A model generated the notes under the pieces. It searched no databases. It had not been told where the DNA came from and saw nothing but the letters and a program-made list of their open reading frames with translations. Positions 8,836 through 16,982 of a stretch of DNA of 64,000 nt are shown here, one piece after another. Within the stretch, counting starts at the first letter, position 1; the number at the start of each line of letters is the position of its first letter. The translations under genes and the position numbers were made by a program. Origin of the DNA: NBLH01 sp050296515. Lineage in GTDB: Bacteria > Bacteroidota > Bacteroidia > Bacteroidales > NBLH01. The DNA lies in contig JBNKRJ010000138.1 of NCBI GenBank assembly GCA_050296515.1, positions 1-64,000 on the forward strand, written 5' to 3'.

Positions 8836-9072
8836 ATGGATCCTGAAATAAAATTGTTTGTTGGTACTATTTCTTTTGAAGACCTTGAAGGAGGATATTG
8901 GGCACTCACTGATGAAAAGAATAACGAAAAATACATGGTGCGAGATATTTCTGAAGAACTAAAAAAAGAGAATCTTAGAATTGCAGCCATTGGTCAGGAG
9001 TTTAGTAATGAAATGTCTATTTACATGGTGAGCAAAGTTGTAAAGTTAATTCAATATCGGATATTAAAATGA
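8836..9072 (+). CDS. Small conserved-looking hypothetical protein
   Basis: 78 aa, acidic and Lys-rich, soluble, without signal peptide. It reads as alternating strands (IKLFVGTISFEDLEGGYWAL, KYMVRDI, MSIYMVSKVVKLIQY) with a short helix in between, a plausible small beta-barrel of the OB or SH3 type. I do not recognise the family. Support for it being real: it fills its own interval, has a good -7 element in front, and the frame on the other strand here looks like an artefact rich in Ser. The gap to the protease gene is 112 bp. Confidence 0.5.
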   Translation: MDPEIKLFVGTISFEDLEGGYWALTDEKNNEKYMVRDISEELKKENLRIAAIGQEFSNEMSIYMVSKVVKLIQYRILK

Positions 9073-9184
9073 ACGAAATATTTGAAATCTCTATATTTAA
9101 ATGAGCATTGATAAATTAAATACGAAAACCTTTACGGGGACTCTATAAATTTGAATTGAACCATAATAATTAAAACATACACCC

Positions 9185-10486
9185 ATGAAAAGATCAGTTG
9201 TCAATTTTATATTTAAGAATAAGCAAATATTATTAATCATTCCCGCTCTTTTCCTTTTGTTTATTATCCTTACAATAAGAAGCTGTATATCCGACAGATC
9301 TGACAGCTTTGAATTTGATAAATCTGCAGAATTACTGGTAGACTTAAAAGATAAGGACCAGGTAGACAAACTGGAAGATTTATTAAAAAAATACAACGCA
9401 AAAGTTCTTCAGGCATTTCCGCAAGTTCAGGATGCTGATATTACTGAACTGGACGATTATTATACTGTAGATGTAGAAGATCAATCTGTAGTTGCCAAAA
9501 TAATTGATGAAATTAACAATTCAGGTCTTGCAGACGAGGTAGAATACAACGAAACCTACAAACTCTCTCCTATTGAGCAAAAAACTGAAGAATCAGACGA
9601 AAATAGCAATTTCAAACTGAACTCTCTAAACGATCCATTTGTTTCAAAGCTTTGGGGGTTTGAGTTAATGGATATTGACAATTTATCTTCTGAAATAGTA
9701 TCAGCAAAACCTAAAAAGAAGGCAAAGATCTTTATTTTGGACACAGGCATAGATGCTGATCATGAGGATATTAGCGACAATTATGTTTCACTTTCAAAAA
9801 AATATGATGAAGATACTGGCCTCCATGGAACTCATTGTGCCGGAATCGCAGGTGCAGTGTCAAATAACAAAAAAGGAATTGCATCGCTCAACTTTACCGG
9901 CGATTTTACGAGTATTACCAGTATCACTGTTCTACCTGGAGGCTTTGGAACACAAGAAGCTATTATAGATGGAATAATTCTGGCAGCAGACAATGGGGCT
10001 GATGTTATTTCTATGTCGCTTGGAGGCCCTTCTTCCGATAAAAGGCAACGCGCATATGAGCAAGCCATTGAATACGCCAATAAAAAAGGAGCCATTATTG
10101 TGGTTGCTGCCGGAAACGCAAACGAAAATGCATTGAAACACGTTCCGGCAAGTTGCAAGGGTGTGATAACTGTTTCTGCAGTAGACAAATCATTGAATAA
10201 AGCCTCATTTTCAAACACAGTTGAAGATATTGAACTTAAAGTAGCAGCACCTGGAGTAAATATTTTCTCAACGACCCCTAACGATGAATACAAATCATTG
10301 AATGGAACTTCAATGGCTACACCCTATGTTTCAGGATTAATTGGGTTAATGAAGTCATTTAAGCCAAAATTGACAACAGCTGAAGCTTACCGGATTTTAA
10401 ATTCCACAGGAATAGATACAAAAGATACCCGAAAAACAGGTAAGTTTATTCAACCGTATGTGGCATTATCAAAGATTCTAAGATAA
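9185..10486 (+). CDS. Subtilisin-like serine protease (S8 family), membrane-anchored
   Basis: 433 aa. Residues 14-35 are a strongly hydrophobic segment that ends RSC, so it is either a membrane anchor or a lipoprotein signal. Residues about 45-130 resemble a propeptide/inhibitor domain (LVDLKDKDQVDKLEDLLKKY). The catalytic domain has all three triad residues: Asp186 in FILDTGIDADHED, His214 in GLHGTHCAGIAGA and Ser376 in LNGTSMATPYVSG, plus the oxyanion Asn in IVVAAGNANENA. It should act outside the cytoplasm as an endopeptidase, after removal of its propeptide. No partner genes are adjacent. Confidence 0.93.
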   Translation: MKRSVVNFIFKNKQILLIIPALFLLFIILTIRSCISDRSDSFEFDKSAELLVDLKDKDQVDKLEDLLKKYNAKVLQAFPQVQDADITELDDYYTVDVEDQSVVAKIIDEINNSGLADEVEYNETYKLSPIEQKTEESDENSNFKLNSLNDPFVSKLWGFELMDIDNLSSEIVSAKPKKKAKIFILDTGIDADHEDISDNYVSLSKKYDEDTGLHGTHCAGIAGAVSNNKKGIASLNFTGDFTSITSITVLPGGFGTQEAIIDGIILAADNGADVISMSLGGPSSDKRQRAYEQAIEYANKKGAIIVVAAGNANENALKHVPASCKGVITVSAVDKSLNKASFSNTVEDIELKVAAPGVNIFSTTPNDEYKSLNGTSMATPYVSGLIGLMKSFKPKLTTAEAYRILNSTGIDTKDTRKTGKFIQPYVALSKILR

Positions 10487-10664
10487 TCAATTACAAAAAA
10501 AGTTATGCGTATTGGTAGTTTATGCGCCTGTATTGCTTTGTAATTCTATATTTACCTCCATTTTTTACTTTGATATTAAATGTTAAATACGAATTAGTTC
10601 TCTATAATCAGCATTTTTTTTTGTAACTTATATAGTAATTACTAATAAAAATAAATGATTGATT

Positions 10665-10865
10665 ATGAAAGCACCAATCAAAAACACAATTCACATTGAG
10701 CGTGCAAAAAAAGGGATTACACAACAGGAGCTGGCAGATGGCGTTGGTACAACCAGGCAAACCATCCATTTATTGGAAGTAGGTAAAACTGATCCTAAAA
10801 TATCTTTAATGGTCAGAATTGCTCACTATTTTAAATTAAAGGTTTCTGATATAATTGATGATTAG
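10665..10865 (+). CDS. Small XRE-family transcriptional regulator
   Basis: 66 aa from ATG 10665; a TTG two codons earlier is the alternative. The whole protein is a single Cro/CI-type helix-turn-helix: ERAKKGITQQELADGVGTTR is helices 1-2 and QTIHLLEVGKTDPKISLMVRIA carries the recognition helix and the following helix, ending in LKVSDIID. It resembles the short YozG-like regulators that bind DNA as dimers without an effector domain. These often sit beside a small membrane protein gene; here no partner is seen, since the next features are a terminator and tRNA-Arg. Confidence 0.85.
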   Translation: MKAPIKNTIHIERAKKGITQQELADGVGTTRQTIHLLEVGKTDPKISLMVRIAHYFKLKVSDIIDD

Positions 10866-10940
10866 CTTTACCCCCTACGAGTCTTTATACCTCTTCTAAT
10901 TTTCACTTGTCAATAAAAGAGCTTTCAGCAAAAATAGTAT

Positions 10941-10975
10941 ATAAAACACAAAAGCCACTCAATGAGTGGCTTTTG
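10941..10975 (-). terminator. Terminator of tRNA-Arg
   Basis: CAAAAGCCACTC (949-960), loop AAT and GAGTGGCTTTTG (964-975) form a 12-bp perfect stem directly after the tRNA 3' end, followed on the minus strand by TTTTGTGTTTTAT. It is symmetrical enough to serve the convergent XRE gene too. Confidence 0.8.
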
Positions 10976-11049
10976 TGAATCCAGAAGGATTCGAACCTTC
11001 GACCTACAGCTTAGAAGGCTGTTGCTCTATCCAGCTGAGCTATGGATCC
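10976..11049 (-). tRNA. tRNA-Arg (anticodon TCT)
   Basis: On the minus strand the 74-nt sequence starts GGATCCATAGCTCAGCTGG and folds as a tRNA: acceptor GGATCCA with TGGATTC and discriminator A, D-arm with AGCTCAGCTGGATAGAGC, anticodon stem CAGCC/GGCTG with loop CTTCTAA (anticodon TCT, reading AGA/AGG) and T-arm AAGGTTCGAATCCTT. CCA is not encoded. A -7 element lies 20 bp upstream and a terminator immediately follows. Confidence 0.95.
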
Positions 11050-11068
11050 ATTCTTGTTTTTCGGGTGG

Positions 11069-11076
11069 CAAAGGTA
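11069..11076 (-). promoter_or_regulatory. tRNA-Arg promoter, -7 element (TACCTTTG)
   Basis: TACCTTTG on the minus strand is a perfect TAnnTTTG, 20 bp before the tRNA 5' end. Confidence 0.6.
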
Positions 11077-11078
11077 TA

Positions 11079-11119
11079 AAAAAAACAGAAAAAATAAAAT
11101 ACTTTTTCTGTTTTTTTTA
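11079..11119 (-). terminator. Terminator of the DUF6252-like lipoprotein gene
   Basis: An A-run plus CAGAAAAA (about 11079-11093) pairs with TTTTTCTGTTTTTTTT (11103-11118) around an AT-rich loop, just downstream of the minus-strand gene ending at 11145. Confidence 0.55.
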
Positions 11120-11144
11120 ATATTTCGAAAATTTTATCCAGTTG

Positions 11145-11654
11145 TTACTCTTGCTCTTGATAGTTTAGGTTTTCAAAAGTTCCATTTGTAATACTTATTT
11201 CGTCAACCAAAGAACCTGTTGAAAAAAGAGTGCCACTAAAAGTACCAGAAACCTGTTTCTTATCCTTATCAATCTTGGTAATTGTTACTGTGGCATTATG
11301 CGATATATAATAATCATCTCCTCCATCTGTTGCTCCGGCAGTCTTTTTATAAACAATCCAACAATCTGTTGTTAAAGTTCCTGTAGATGTTAAGTTATAG
11401 CTGCCCACATCTGTTCCATAAATATCAATAATTATTGCCTTATCAACATTTTCCGAAACATCTGGAGTACCTGTAATAGTAATCATATTATTGCTTTTAA
11501 ACAAAACAGTAGCCCTAAAAATTGAGGTCCATGCCTCTTCACCCACAGTAGCTTTCATTGATGGTACAGGAAGAATATTTGCAGCTTCATCGCAGCTTCC
11601 TAATAAAAATAGTGCAATAAGTATTACACTTAAACCTTTCAAAATTGTTTTCAT
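11145..11654 (-). CDS. Lipoprotein of DUF6252 type
   Basis: 169 aa. The signal MKTILKGLSVILIALFLLGS ends at Cys21 (LGSC), a standard lipobox. The mature protein has the plan of the Bacteroidetes DUF6252 family: MKATVGEEAWTS near the N-terminus, then beta-strands with ITITGTPDVSE, IIIDIYG, GSYNLT and the closing VSGTFSGTLFS. The function of this family is unknown to me; it probably forms a small all-beta domain on the outer membrane. Stand-alone gene between the tRNA and the LeuCD-like cluster, all on the minus strand. Confidence 0.75.
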   Translation of the reverse strand: MKTILKGLSVILIALFLLGSCDEAANILPVPSMKATVGEEAWTSIFRATVLFKSNNMITITGTPDVSENVDKAIIIDIYGTDVGSYNLTSTGTLTTDCWIVYKKTAGATDGGDDYYISHNATVTITKIDKDKKQVSGTFSGTLFSTGSLVDEISITNGTFENLNYQEQE

Positions 11655-11719
11655 ATTGCGCTTTATTAATTAACACTAATCTTATAAATATTAACGTACT
11701 TATTGTTACGATAGTATAA

Positions 11720-11760
11720 AAAAGACAAAAGGTGCGCTGCAAACGTTGCAGGCACCTTTT
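11720..11760 (-). terminator. Intrinsic terminator of the LeuCD-like cluster
   Basis: AAAAGGTGC (727-735) pairs with GCACCTTTT (752-760), and inside it CTGCAA pairs with TTGCAG around loop ACG, giving a nearly continuous 15-bp stem. On the minus strand it is followed by TTTTGTCTTTTTTAT. It lies 30 bp after the stop codon of the gene ending at 11790. Confidence 0.85.
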
Positions 11761-11789
11761 AATCAATTGTAATCCAAATATGACAGTAC

Positions 11790-13571
11790 TTATGCCAATT
11801 CTTTAATCCAGTTTACTAAACCTTTTTTCTCAATAATTTGCATTAGTTTTTCAGGTAAAGCAGCAAACTTAAACTCTTGTGCATTTAATTTAACCACTCC
11901 ATTTGCAAAATCAAGATCGACATTATCACCTGGCTGATAAGCATCTACAACATCAGGAAGCACTAACAGCAATAGTCCCTGGTTAACAGCTGAACGGTAG
12001 AAAATTCGATTTACTGACTTAACAATCACAGCTTTTACTCCTGCATAGGCCAAGCCTACTGAAGGATGTTCTCGTGAACTTCCACAGCCAAAATTATCAC
12101 CAGCAATGATGATATCTCCTTCCTGAACATTTTTATGAAAGTTAGGATCAAAATCAACAAACAAATGTGGCATAATAGATGGAGCATCCGAACTTAACAC
12201 ATTATATGTAAGATTACCGGCAAACATTAAATCTGTATTCAGGTTATCAACATCCCTGTAGTTCCAGACATTACCCAACTTACGATTTTCATTTTCCGGA
12301 ATGGTCAAAGTATGGCTTTGCTCTTTTTGATAAGGGAATTTATCATTTGTTTCAATTCCTCTTGAGTCAGCAAGTTCTCCTTTTAAAGCGGTGTATGCTA
12401 CATTAGCTGGTGAAGCAAGGTAAATACTTGCAGCTTTGTTACCCATCCTGCCTAAAAAATTCCTGTTTGATGTTGAAACCACATTGTACCCATCTGCTGG
12501 TATCCCCTGCCCTGTTCCAAGGCACGGACCACAAGATGACGAAAGTATATTGGCCCCGGCTTCAATTAGTTTAGTAATTAAGCCCTCTTCAATTGCTTGT
12601 AAATAAATCTTTTGCGAAGCAGGGGTAATTAGCAATTGAAAATCGGGAGCAATCTTTTTGCCCTCAAGGATTCTGGTGGCCTCTCTTATATCTTCAATAC
12701 GCCCATTGGTACAGGTACCAATAAAACCTTGCTGTATTTTTGTACCCTTTACTTCGGCTAGTGCCTTTACATTGTCTACATGATGTGGTGCTGCTACTAA
12801 TGGGAAAATATCATCCAAATTAATATCAATCACCTTATCGTATTGTGCATTTTCATCGGCCCAGACGCCTTCAATTTGTTCTTTGCAATAAAATGCCGCC
12901 AAAACTTCATCAGCTGGGAAAACAGCGTTTTTTGCACCCATTTCCGAAGCCAAATTGGCAATAGTCATCCTATCAGACATTCCCAAGGTCTTCACGCCTT
13001 CCCCATGGTACTCAATCGACATGTAATTAGCTCCGTCAGAACCAATCATACCAATTATCCATAAAGACAAATCTTTTGCATAAACACCATCTTTCAGTCT
13101 TCCGGTTAAATTAATTCTGATTGATTCAGGAACCCTGAACCAGGTTTCACCCCTTTTCCAAATACCTGCAGCTTCAGTTCTGTCTATACCAGCAGCCATG
13201 GCATTAAAAGCACCTGCGGTACAGGTATGGCTGTCGCTACCTACTATTACCATTCCAGGCTCAGCATGATAACTCATAATCTGATGGCAAATTCCTTTTC
13301 CCGCATCATAAAATTTATTAATTCCCTGTTCGTTAACAATATCCCTAATTTCCTGATATTGAGAAGCAAGCTTAGCAGAAGTAGGTGGTGCATTATGATC
13401 CAGGACTACTAAAAGTTGATTAGGATCAGAGATTTTCGCCCCCCCCATTTTTTCAAATGTCTTTTTTATACTCGCCGTGTTGTCATGTGTTAAAACAATA
13501 TCTGGTTTTCTGAAAACAACACTTCCTTTTTCGGCGTCAAATATTTTTTCTACAAACGTTCTTGCTGACAT
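11790..13571 (-). CDS. Aconitase-superfamily hydro-lyase, LeuC-LeuD fusion
   Basis: 593 aa. Residues 1 to about 410 are a LeuC-like large-subunit domain with DHNAPPTSAK, GSDSHTCTAGAFNAMAAGID and the three [4Fe-4S] cysteine ligands in GFIGTCTNGRIED and SSSCGPCLGTGQG. Residues about 440-593 are a LeuD-like swivel domain with GDNFGCGSSREHPSVGLAYA and IFYRSAVNQGLLLLVLP. In most bacteria these are separate subunits; the fused form occurs in some Bacteroidetes. The reaction is a dehydration-rehydration of a hydroxy-acid: aconitase, isopropylmalate, homoaconitate or methylcitrate type. With no leuA, leuB or citrate-synthase gene nearby, the substrate cannot be settled. A paralogue is encoded upstream at 14239-16050. 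Confidence 0.9.
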   Translation of the reverse strand: MSARTFVEKIFDAEKGSVVFRKPDIVLTHDNTASIKKTFEKMGGAKISDPNQLLVVLDHNAPPTSAKLASQYQEIRDIVNEQGINKFYDAGKGICHQIMSYHAEPGMVIVGSDSHTCTAGAFNAMAAGIDRTEAAGIWKRGETWFRVPESIRINLTGRLKDGVYAKDLSLWIIGMIGSDGANYMSIEYHGEGVKTLGMSDRMTIANLASEMGAKNAVFPADEVLAAFYCKEQIEGVWADENAQYDKVIDINLDDIFPLVAAPHHVDNVKALAEVKGTKIQQGFIGTCTNGRIEDIREATRILEGKKIAPDFQLLITPASQKIYLQAIEEGLITKLIEAGANILSSSCGPCLGTGQGIPADGYNVVSTSNRNFLGRMGNKAASIYLASPANVAYTALKGELADSRGIETNDKFPYQKEQSHTLTIPENENRKLGNVWNYRDVDNLNTDLMFAGNLTYNVLSSDAPSIMPHLFVDFDPNFHKNVQEGDIIIAGDNFGCGSSREHPSVGLAYAGVKAVIVKSVNRIFYRSAVNQGLLLLVLPDVVDAYQPGDNVDLDFANGVVKLNAQEFKFAALPEKLMQIIEKKGLVNWIKELA

Positions 13572-13649
13572 ATTCTTGAATTAAAAATTATAAATTTCAG
13601 GTATAAATTAAAGAGGCCATATTTATAATTTAGCATCAATAATCTATCA

Positions 13650-14132
13650 TTACAGAGTAAGCATAATATTAATTAATAGAGATTCTCTTTCATCATTGTC
13701 CAATTCTTTAAACAATTCTGAAAGTTGCTCTTTCTTTTGCTTTAAATCACTTGTTTTAAGTATTTCTTTCAATCGTTTAAATTGCGAACCTTTAAGTTCA
13801 TCCTCAAAAACACTTAAAAGTGACTCAGAAGCATTTTCGCTTTTTACTGCATCTTTTTCTGGTGGTCCAAATTGTTGCAACTCATTTATCGAGGATTCCA
13901 GAATCACCCTGGCCTTTTTCTTTATCGAACCTGTAGAACCTGATGTGTCACGCAATGACCAACTGCTAAAATCATACTTCAATTCTTTCAGTTGCTCAAT
14001 TTTATGCGAATCAGATCCAAAAATCCGTTCAAGAATATTTATTGTGTAAATTTTCCAGGCTTCTAAATCAAAATCCCTGGCTTCTAGTTTTTCAATTTGT
14101 TCTTTTAGGATACTAACTTCTTTATCAACCAT
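13650..14132 (-). CDS. Hypothetical coiled-coil protein between two LeuCD-like genes
   Basis: 160 aa, soluble, strongly charged, predicted mostly helical. It opens with MVDKEVSILKEQIEKLEARD, continues DLEAWKIYTINILERIFG, and ends in a Lys/Glu-rich helix pair with LKQKKEQLSELFKELDNDER. No catalytic motif or named domain is recognised. It lies between two paralogous dehydratase genes on the same strand (78 bp to the downstream one, about 106 bp from the upstream one), so it is probably co-transcribed, but its role there is unknown. The middle section around FGPPEKDAVKSENASES looks disordered. Confidence 0.65.
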   Translation of the reverse strand: MVDKEVSILKEQIEKLEARDFDLEAWKIYTINILERIFGSDSHKIEQLKELKYDFSSWSLRDTSGSTGSIKKKARVILESSINELQQFGPPEKDAVKSENASESLLSVFEDELKGSQFKRLKEILKTSDLKQKKEQLSELFKELDNDERESLLINIMLTL

Positions 14133-14167
14133 AATAAAAGAGTTTGGATTAGACTACAAGATACAAA

Positions 14168-14226
14168 AATTAAGTAGCAAGTAAAAAGTAAAAAGTTGCA
14201 AGTAAATAAACTTTAAACCTGTTACA
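14168..14226. repeat. Short-word intergenic repeat (AAGTAAAAAGT/GCAAGT words)
   Basis: The stretch reiterates AAGTAGCAAGTAAAAAGT-like words and then their near complements (AACTTT, TTTCAACT), giving a weak foldback between two genes of the same strand. Similar word-based foldbacks occur at 29231-29318 and inside R1. Confidence 0.35.
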
Positions 14227-14238
14227 TTAAACTTTCAA

Positions 14239-16050
14239 CTAGAACAATCCGTTATTCTGATAAATCTCCATCTGAACTTCAGAGAATGGCTCAATCTCAA
14301 CTTTTTTACCTTTAGTAAGGTTTTCCAGTTCTCCTGTCTCAAGGTTCAGTTTTATCTTGTTTCCATCTTCTAAATCAAGGCCTTCAATTGATTTATAGGT
14401 AACAATCGGGAAAGCAGCATTAATTGCATTTCTTTCGTAAATCGCCCCAAAAGATTCAGCTATAATAGCCTGAATTCCAAGAGATTTAAAACAATCAACA
14501 GCTTGTTGACGAGAACTGCCACTACCAAAGTTTTTGTGCACTAAAACCAGATCTCCTTTTTGAGCTTTTTTTGCAAAATCTTCGTAACCTTCCAGGTTAT
14601 CGAAAGTGTATTGCCCCATCTCGTTTATATCGGTAATTGCCAAATAACGATTATGGAAAATCATATCAGTATCAATATCATCATTAGGGATGTACCAAAC
14701 CCTTCCCTCTAGAATAGATGGTTTTTCCTCAACCGCTTTTTTTGAAGTTTCATTTTTATTTCCTACTGAGTAAGTTGCCTCAAAAACGGCAGGAGTTTCA
14801 GGAATATCATCAAAAGTGGTAATGTAACCAGCTAAAGCTGAAGCTGCTACAGATGCTGGTGATGCTAAATAAACCTGTCCTTTTCCTTGTTTTCCGGGGA
14901 AGTTTCTATTACCTGTGCTAATAGTCACCTCACCAGGACCGTTTTGGCCAACCTGTCCGGCAGCACATCCTGCACAACCGGCATTGGAAATCATTGCTCC
15001 TGATTCTTTAAAAGTCTTAAACAGTCCTTCTTCAAGGCATTGCATCCAAATTGTGTCAGTGGTTGGAACAATTTTTAAAACTACCCCGGGGGCCACTTTT
15101 TTACCTTTCAAGATTTTTGCTACTTCACGTAAGTCCTCAATACGCCCGTTTGTACAACTTCCAATAAACGCTGAATCAATCTTCACCTTTTTTGCCTCAA
15201 GAATATTAACTGCATCATGCGGTTTACCTGGTAATGAAACCATTGGTACAAACTGACTTAGGTCTAAATCGAATACTTGTTCATAGTTAGCTTCTTTATC
15301 AGCTTCAATCAATTCTAATTTTCTTCCAGTAGCATTTTCGCAGTAATCCATTACCTCTTTATTTGGAGTAAACAGGATGATAATAGCTCCCATTTCTGTT
15401 CCCATTGAAGCAATGGTAATACGCTCATCCATAGTAAGTTTATCAACCTCTCCCCCTGTAATTTCAATGGAATACCCTAACAACTGATTTGCGCCAAATC
15501 GATTCAAAAGGTTTAAAACGATATCTTTTGCATAAAGATTTGCTGGACGCTTTCCGTTTAGATTAATTTTTACAGATTTTGGTACTTTAAACCAAACTTT
15601 TCCTTTACTAAAAGCAACCGCGATATCCTGATCACCCATTCCCTGTCCAAAAGCACCAATTGCACCTAAAATATTTGCGTGCGAATCAGTGGTCACTGTT
15701 GTAGAACCAGGATAGGCTAGCCCTTCCTCAATTAAGGTATGAGTTCCAATTCCATGATTAATATCAAACACCTTAATTCCCCTTTCGCGAGCAAAAGTCC
15801 TACATTTATGCTGGTTTACTGCATATTTTTGATCCGAACCTGTTGGGTTGGTATCGAAAGTAAAAAAGGTTTTTGAAGCATCCGCAACTGATAAGTTATT
15901 GTCTTCAAGGTTTTTCACAACATTAGCCCCGCCAAAATCGCGTGCTACACGTGCATCTATTTCAATATCAATTATATCTCCAGGCTTGACAAATTCAAAC
16001 TTTGAATGTTTTGCCAGTATCTTCTCTATTAAAGTCATTGAATTACTCAT
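14239..16050 (-). CDS. Aconitase-superfamily hydro-lyase, LeuC-LeuD fusion (paralogue)
   Basis: 603 aa from ATG 16050; a TTG 21 bp upstream is less likely. The large-subunit domain shows DSHANILGAIGAFGQGMGDQD, the first cysteine ligand in AFIGSCTNGRIEDLRE and the other two in NAGCAGCAAGQVG. The swivel domain (about residues 455-603) carries HKNFGSGSSRQQAVDCFKSLG and AIYERNAINAAFPIV. The GCAGC motif differs from the more usual GCGPC of the neighbour, and the loop GSGSSRQQAV differs from GCGSSREHP, so the two paralogues probably act on different substrates or in different steps. Fe-S enzyme, cytoplasmic. It is the first gene of a three-gene minus-strand cluster ending at the terminator at 11720-11760. 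Confidence 0.9.
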   Translation of the reverse strand: MSNSMTLIEKILAKHSKFEFVKPGDIIDIEIDARVARDFGGANVVKNLEDNNLSVADASKTFFTFDTNPTGSDQKYAVNQHKCRTFARERGIKVFDINHGIGTHTLIEEGLAYPGSTTVTTDSHANILGAIGAFGQGMGDQDIAVAFSKGKVWFKVPKSVKINLNGKRPANLYAKDIVLNLLNRFGANQLLGYSIEITGGEVDKLTMDERITIASMGTEMGAIIILFTPNKEVMDYCENATGRKLELIEADKEANYEQVFDLDLSQFVPMVSLPGKPHDAVNILEAKKVKIDSAFIGSCTNGRIEDLREVAKILKGKKVAPGVVLKIVPTTDTIWMQCLEEGLFKTFKESGAMISNAGCAGCAAGQVGQNGPGEVTISTGNRNFPGKQGKGQVYLASPASVAASALAGYITTFDDIPETPAVFEATYSVGNKNETSKKAVEEKPSILEGRVWYIPNDDIDTDMIFHNRYLAITDINEMGQYTFDNLEGYEDFAKKAQKGDLVLVHKNFGSGSSRQQAVDCFKSLGIQAIIAESFGAIYERNAINAAFPIVTYKSIEGLDLEDGNKIKLNLETGELENLTKGKKVEIEPFSEVQMEIYQNNGLF

Positions 16051-16211
16051 CGCAAATTTTTTATTAGACAAACAAAATTAGGGGATTTTAAATAGAGGAA
16101 TGATGAGTTATATCATATATTATAGCAATCCTAAAGTTTGTTTTTTGAAAAAACAAACGAAATAATGACAAATATCATATTTCATATTTAGAAAGAAGAT
16201 ATTAGGCATAA

Positions 16212-16286
16212 AAAACAAAACAGCTCTTTTGAACCGTTGTGCTTTACCTAATCATTAACCTAAACCTTGTTACGAAAATTTGTTCG
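16212..16286 (-). ncRNA. Candidate small RNA, unit G of a repeated family
   Basis: On the minus strand a perfect -7 element TACTTTTG (16292-16299) is followed by a T-rich start, the core AAGGTTTAGGTTAATGATTA, and a terminator stem AACGGTTC (16233-16240) with GAGCTGTT (16221-16228), loop AAAA, then TTGTTTTTT. No coding capacity. Layout and core match the units at 16401, 16592 and 34527. Expression and exact ends are inferred. Confidence 0.5.
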
Positions 16287-16400
16287 GCGCAAAAGTAGAA
16301 TGAAATAAATTCTCGCACCTCTAACTTGCGTTAAGTAAACATTAGACTATCAAACACCTTAACTACATCACTTACAACAAGTTAATGTAAATCCATAATA

Positions 16401-16492
16401 AAAAATAAGGCTGCCTGATGGGCAGACAGCCTTAAACCTATTAACCTTGTACTTACCTAAAACCTGCTATGAAAAATTCTCTATTCTTTAAC
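16401..16492 (-). ncRNA. Candidate small RNA, unit F of a repeated family
   Basis: The -7 element TAACTTTG (minus strand, 16498-16505) precedes a T-rich segment with CATAGCAGGTTTTAGGTAAG, a second GGTTAATAGG word and a strong terminator: AAGGCTG (16427-16433, minus) with CAGCCTT (16407-16413), followed by ATTTTTTATTAT. Spacing promoter-core-hairpin is the same as in the other units. No ORF. Confidence 0.5.
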
Positions 16493-16591
16493 TATAACAA
16501 AGTTAGGATAGAAATTTGTTAAGTAAGATAAACAAATGTTAATGTATGTTAAACTTGTCAAAATGTTTATTAAATAGTAAAATATTGACAT

Positions 16592-16666
16592 AAAAAACTG
16601 CCTGGAAAACCAGACAGTCCATTTCATTAACCTATTTACTAACCTAAACCTTATAAAAAAACTCTT
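16592..16666 (-). ncRNA. Candidate small RNA, unit E of a repeated family
   Basis: Minus-strand unit with TTTTTTTATAAGGTTTAGG, then AGGTTAATGAAA, then a 9-bp terminator stem (16610-16618 with 16597-16605, loop of four T on the minus strand) and a T-run. It is the closest relative of unit A at 34527. The promoter is less clear: TACTTTTTTTG has TA too far from TTTG. Between 16051 and 16982 the gene-free stretch holds units G, F and E and repeat R1 copy 2; nothing else is recognised. Confidence 0.45.
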
Positions 16667-16738
16667 AATTCTTTCACAAAAAAAGTACAGAGGTTTTGTG
16701 TTAACGCTAATTAATGAATTTAGCTATGGTTCAAAATA

Positions 16739-16882
16739 GTAATGATTTATTTATATAGATTCTATCAGCTTAATACTAAGGTCATTTGTCATTAGACATT
16801 AGTCATTAATTGTCGAAAACAAATGACTATTGACTAATGACTTATATCTCATTTCAAGGATTTTATCCTAATAAATCATTAC
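16739..16882 (-). repeat. Dispersed repeat R1, copy 2 (inverted relative to copy 1)
   Basis: Reverse complement of the unit at 292-428. It is bounded by GTAATGATTTAT (16739 on) and TAATAAATCATTAC (16869-16882), with the same interior GTCATTAG/CTAATGAC words and an extra GTCATTA word that accounts for its greater length. Similarity continues outside the ends (TTCAAAATA on one side, TTTTGTAATG/GGCTCTGG on the other after complementing). Confidence 0.7.
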
Positions 16883-16982
16883 AAAATTAAACCAGAGCCA
16901 TGAATTTTAAAATATGTTAATTGCTAAACAGGGCATTCCTTATAATATTTTTTCTAATTTTAGAACAGACAAATATTAAAAG

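Noticed and set aside
9832..10293. Long antisense frame inside the subtilisin-like gene
   Set aside because: The plus frame carries the complete catalytic triad; the antisense frame is a by-product of its codon use.
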